The notes under the pieces: generated by a model
What the model was told of the DNA's origin: nothing
Seen by the model: the letters and a program-made list of their open reading frames with translations, nothing else
Database searches by the model: none
Shown: one piece after another, positions 63,431 through 64,000 of the stretch
How the letters are laid out: each line of letters starts with the position of its first letter
Numbering within the stretch: the first letter of the stretch is position 1
Assembly: GCA_013396915.1 (NCBI GenBank)
Contig: VWZL01005124.1
Span: 15,848-79,847, forward strand
Direction: 5' to 3'
DNA: 64,000 nt
From: Stercorarius parasiticus
Lineage: Eukaryota > Chordata > Aves > Charadriiformes > Stercorariidae
Made by a program: the position numbers and the translations under genes

Positions 63431-64000
63431 GTCCTTTGTCTTCAGCCTTGAGGATGGTTAGAGCTCCTTGCCGACACCGACGTACTGGCGAGTTCTCGAG
63501 CAAAGACTTCCCAGTGGAGGTGCAGATTTTATTGCTCCAATGTGGGCAAAGTTCCTGCTGTGACCGTGGCTTTGCTGGGTAGTATGACCATCCTTGTACC
63601 AACGTCTCCATCCTTGGGACTATCTGGATGAAAACACTGCCTTGCACTGTCATTGTCTATAGGACGGTGTCCACATGGCAGCTTTCTCGATGCCACTGGC
63701 GAGTGGAGCCATCGCATCACCGTGTCCTGTGGGAAGACAAGCCCTACATATGCCCTTCCTCCACATGCATCATGCAGGACATTGGGAGGTGGTGCCACAC
63801 AGAGCAGGGCAAAAGGTGAGGAGGAGCAAAGGCTTCTTTCTACAGCAGCTCTGGGGCAGAGAGGGACCAAGCTTGAGGTCCTGCCAGCACTGAGAGAAAT
63901 CAAGTGGCTGCAAGATTGCACCAGAAGAGAAATCCAACTGGGAGATAAATCCAGCTGCAGCCTGATGGGGCTGTCCCTGGCTAGGCTGGCTGGCAGGACC
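63431..64000. other. unique sequence at window end
   Basis: Balanced single-copy DNA. Frames on both strands, no recognised family. Any feature continuing past 64000 cannot be judged. Confidence 0.36.

Noticed and set aside
1..64000. CRISPR array, bacterial operon, phage or IS element
   Set aside because: CR1 LINEs show that this is vertebrate DNA. The tandem arrays have no spacer-repeat structure of CRISPR type, since neighbouring units vary throughout.
1..64000. tRNA, 5S rRNA or microRNA gene
   Set aside because: I looked for the tRNA B-box (GGTTCGA) and for microRNA seeds I know and found no supported match. A covariance-model search would be decisive.

Overview
The window looks like vertebrate nuclear DNA, most likely from a bird, possibly a GC-rich microchromosome or microchromosome-like region. 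The main evidence is at least four CR1 LINE copies with the CR1-specific 3' end (the repeated ATTCTATG tail, or its antisense form followed by a GGTTGGAAGGGA-type block). Older CR1 reverse-transcriptase fragments are also present. No mammalian SINE or LINE1 was seen. The background is GC-rich with short AT-rich islands.

I recognise no protein-coding exon, tRNA, rRNA, microRNA or other structured RNA gene. The longest open frames (1-21 kb and 35-36 kb) sit on minisatellites whose unit length is a multiple of 3 (21, 33, 36, 57 bp), so they stay open in several frames on both strands. The others are chance frames in GC-rich DNA, and some have non-ATG starts.

Layout. 0.7-6.1 kb is a cluster of four unrelated tandem arrays: a CACACTCACACCCTG-type repeat, a 36-bp repeat, a 21-bp repeat rich in p53 half-sites, and a roughly 72-bp GGCATGGCACA repeat. 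A CATC microsatellite, a polypyrimidine tract and a GC-to-AT boundary lie between them. From 6 to 25 kb, GC-rich unique DNA alternates with AT-rich, homeodomain-site-dense islands that look like conserved regulatory elements. This stretch also holds a 57-bp minisatellite that captured a CR1 tail (16.5-17.1 kb). From 25 to 51 kb the same alternation continues, with CR1 copies at 26.4, 39.1-39.8, 42.9, 49.0-49.3 and 50.4-50.8 kb and a 33-bp minisatellite at 35.7-36.2 kb. From 51 to 64 kb there are fewer repeats and longer candidate regulatory blocks, especially 55.4-55.7 and 57.5-58.3 kb, with very old CR1 scraps near 62.5 and 63.4 kb.

Interpretation. The pattern fits a gene desert or large intron beside a developmental regulator, with many enhancers and no exons. 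Conservation is inferred from composition and motif density only; no alignment could be run. The most notable signal is the 21-bp minisatellite at 3.8-4.56 kb, which places eleven perfect p53-family half-sites largely in 21-bp register.
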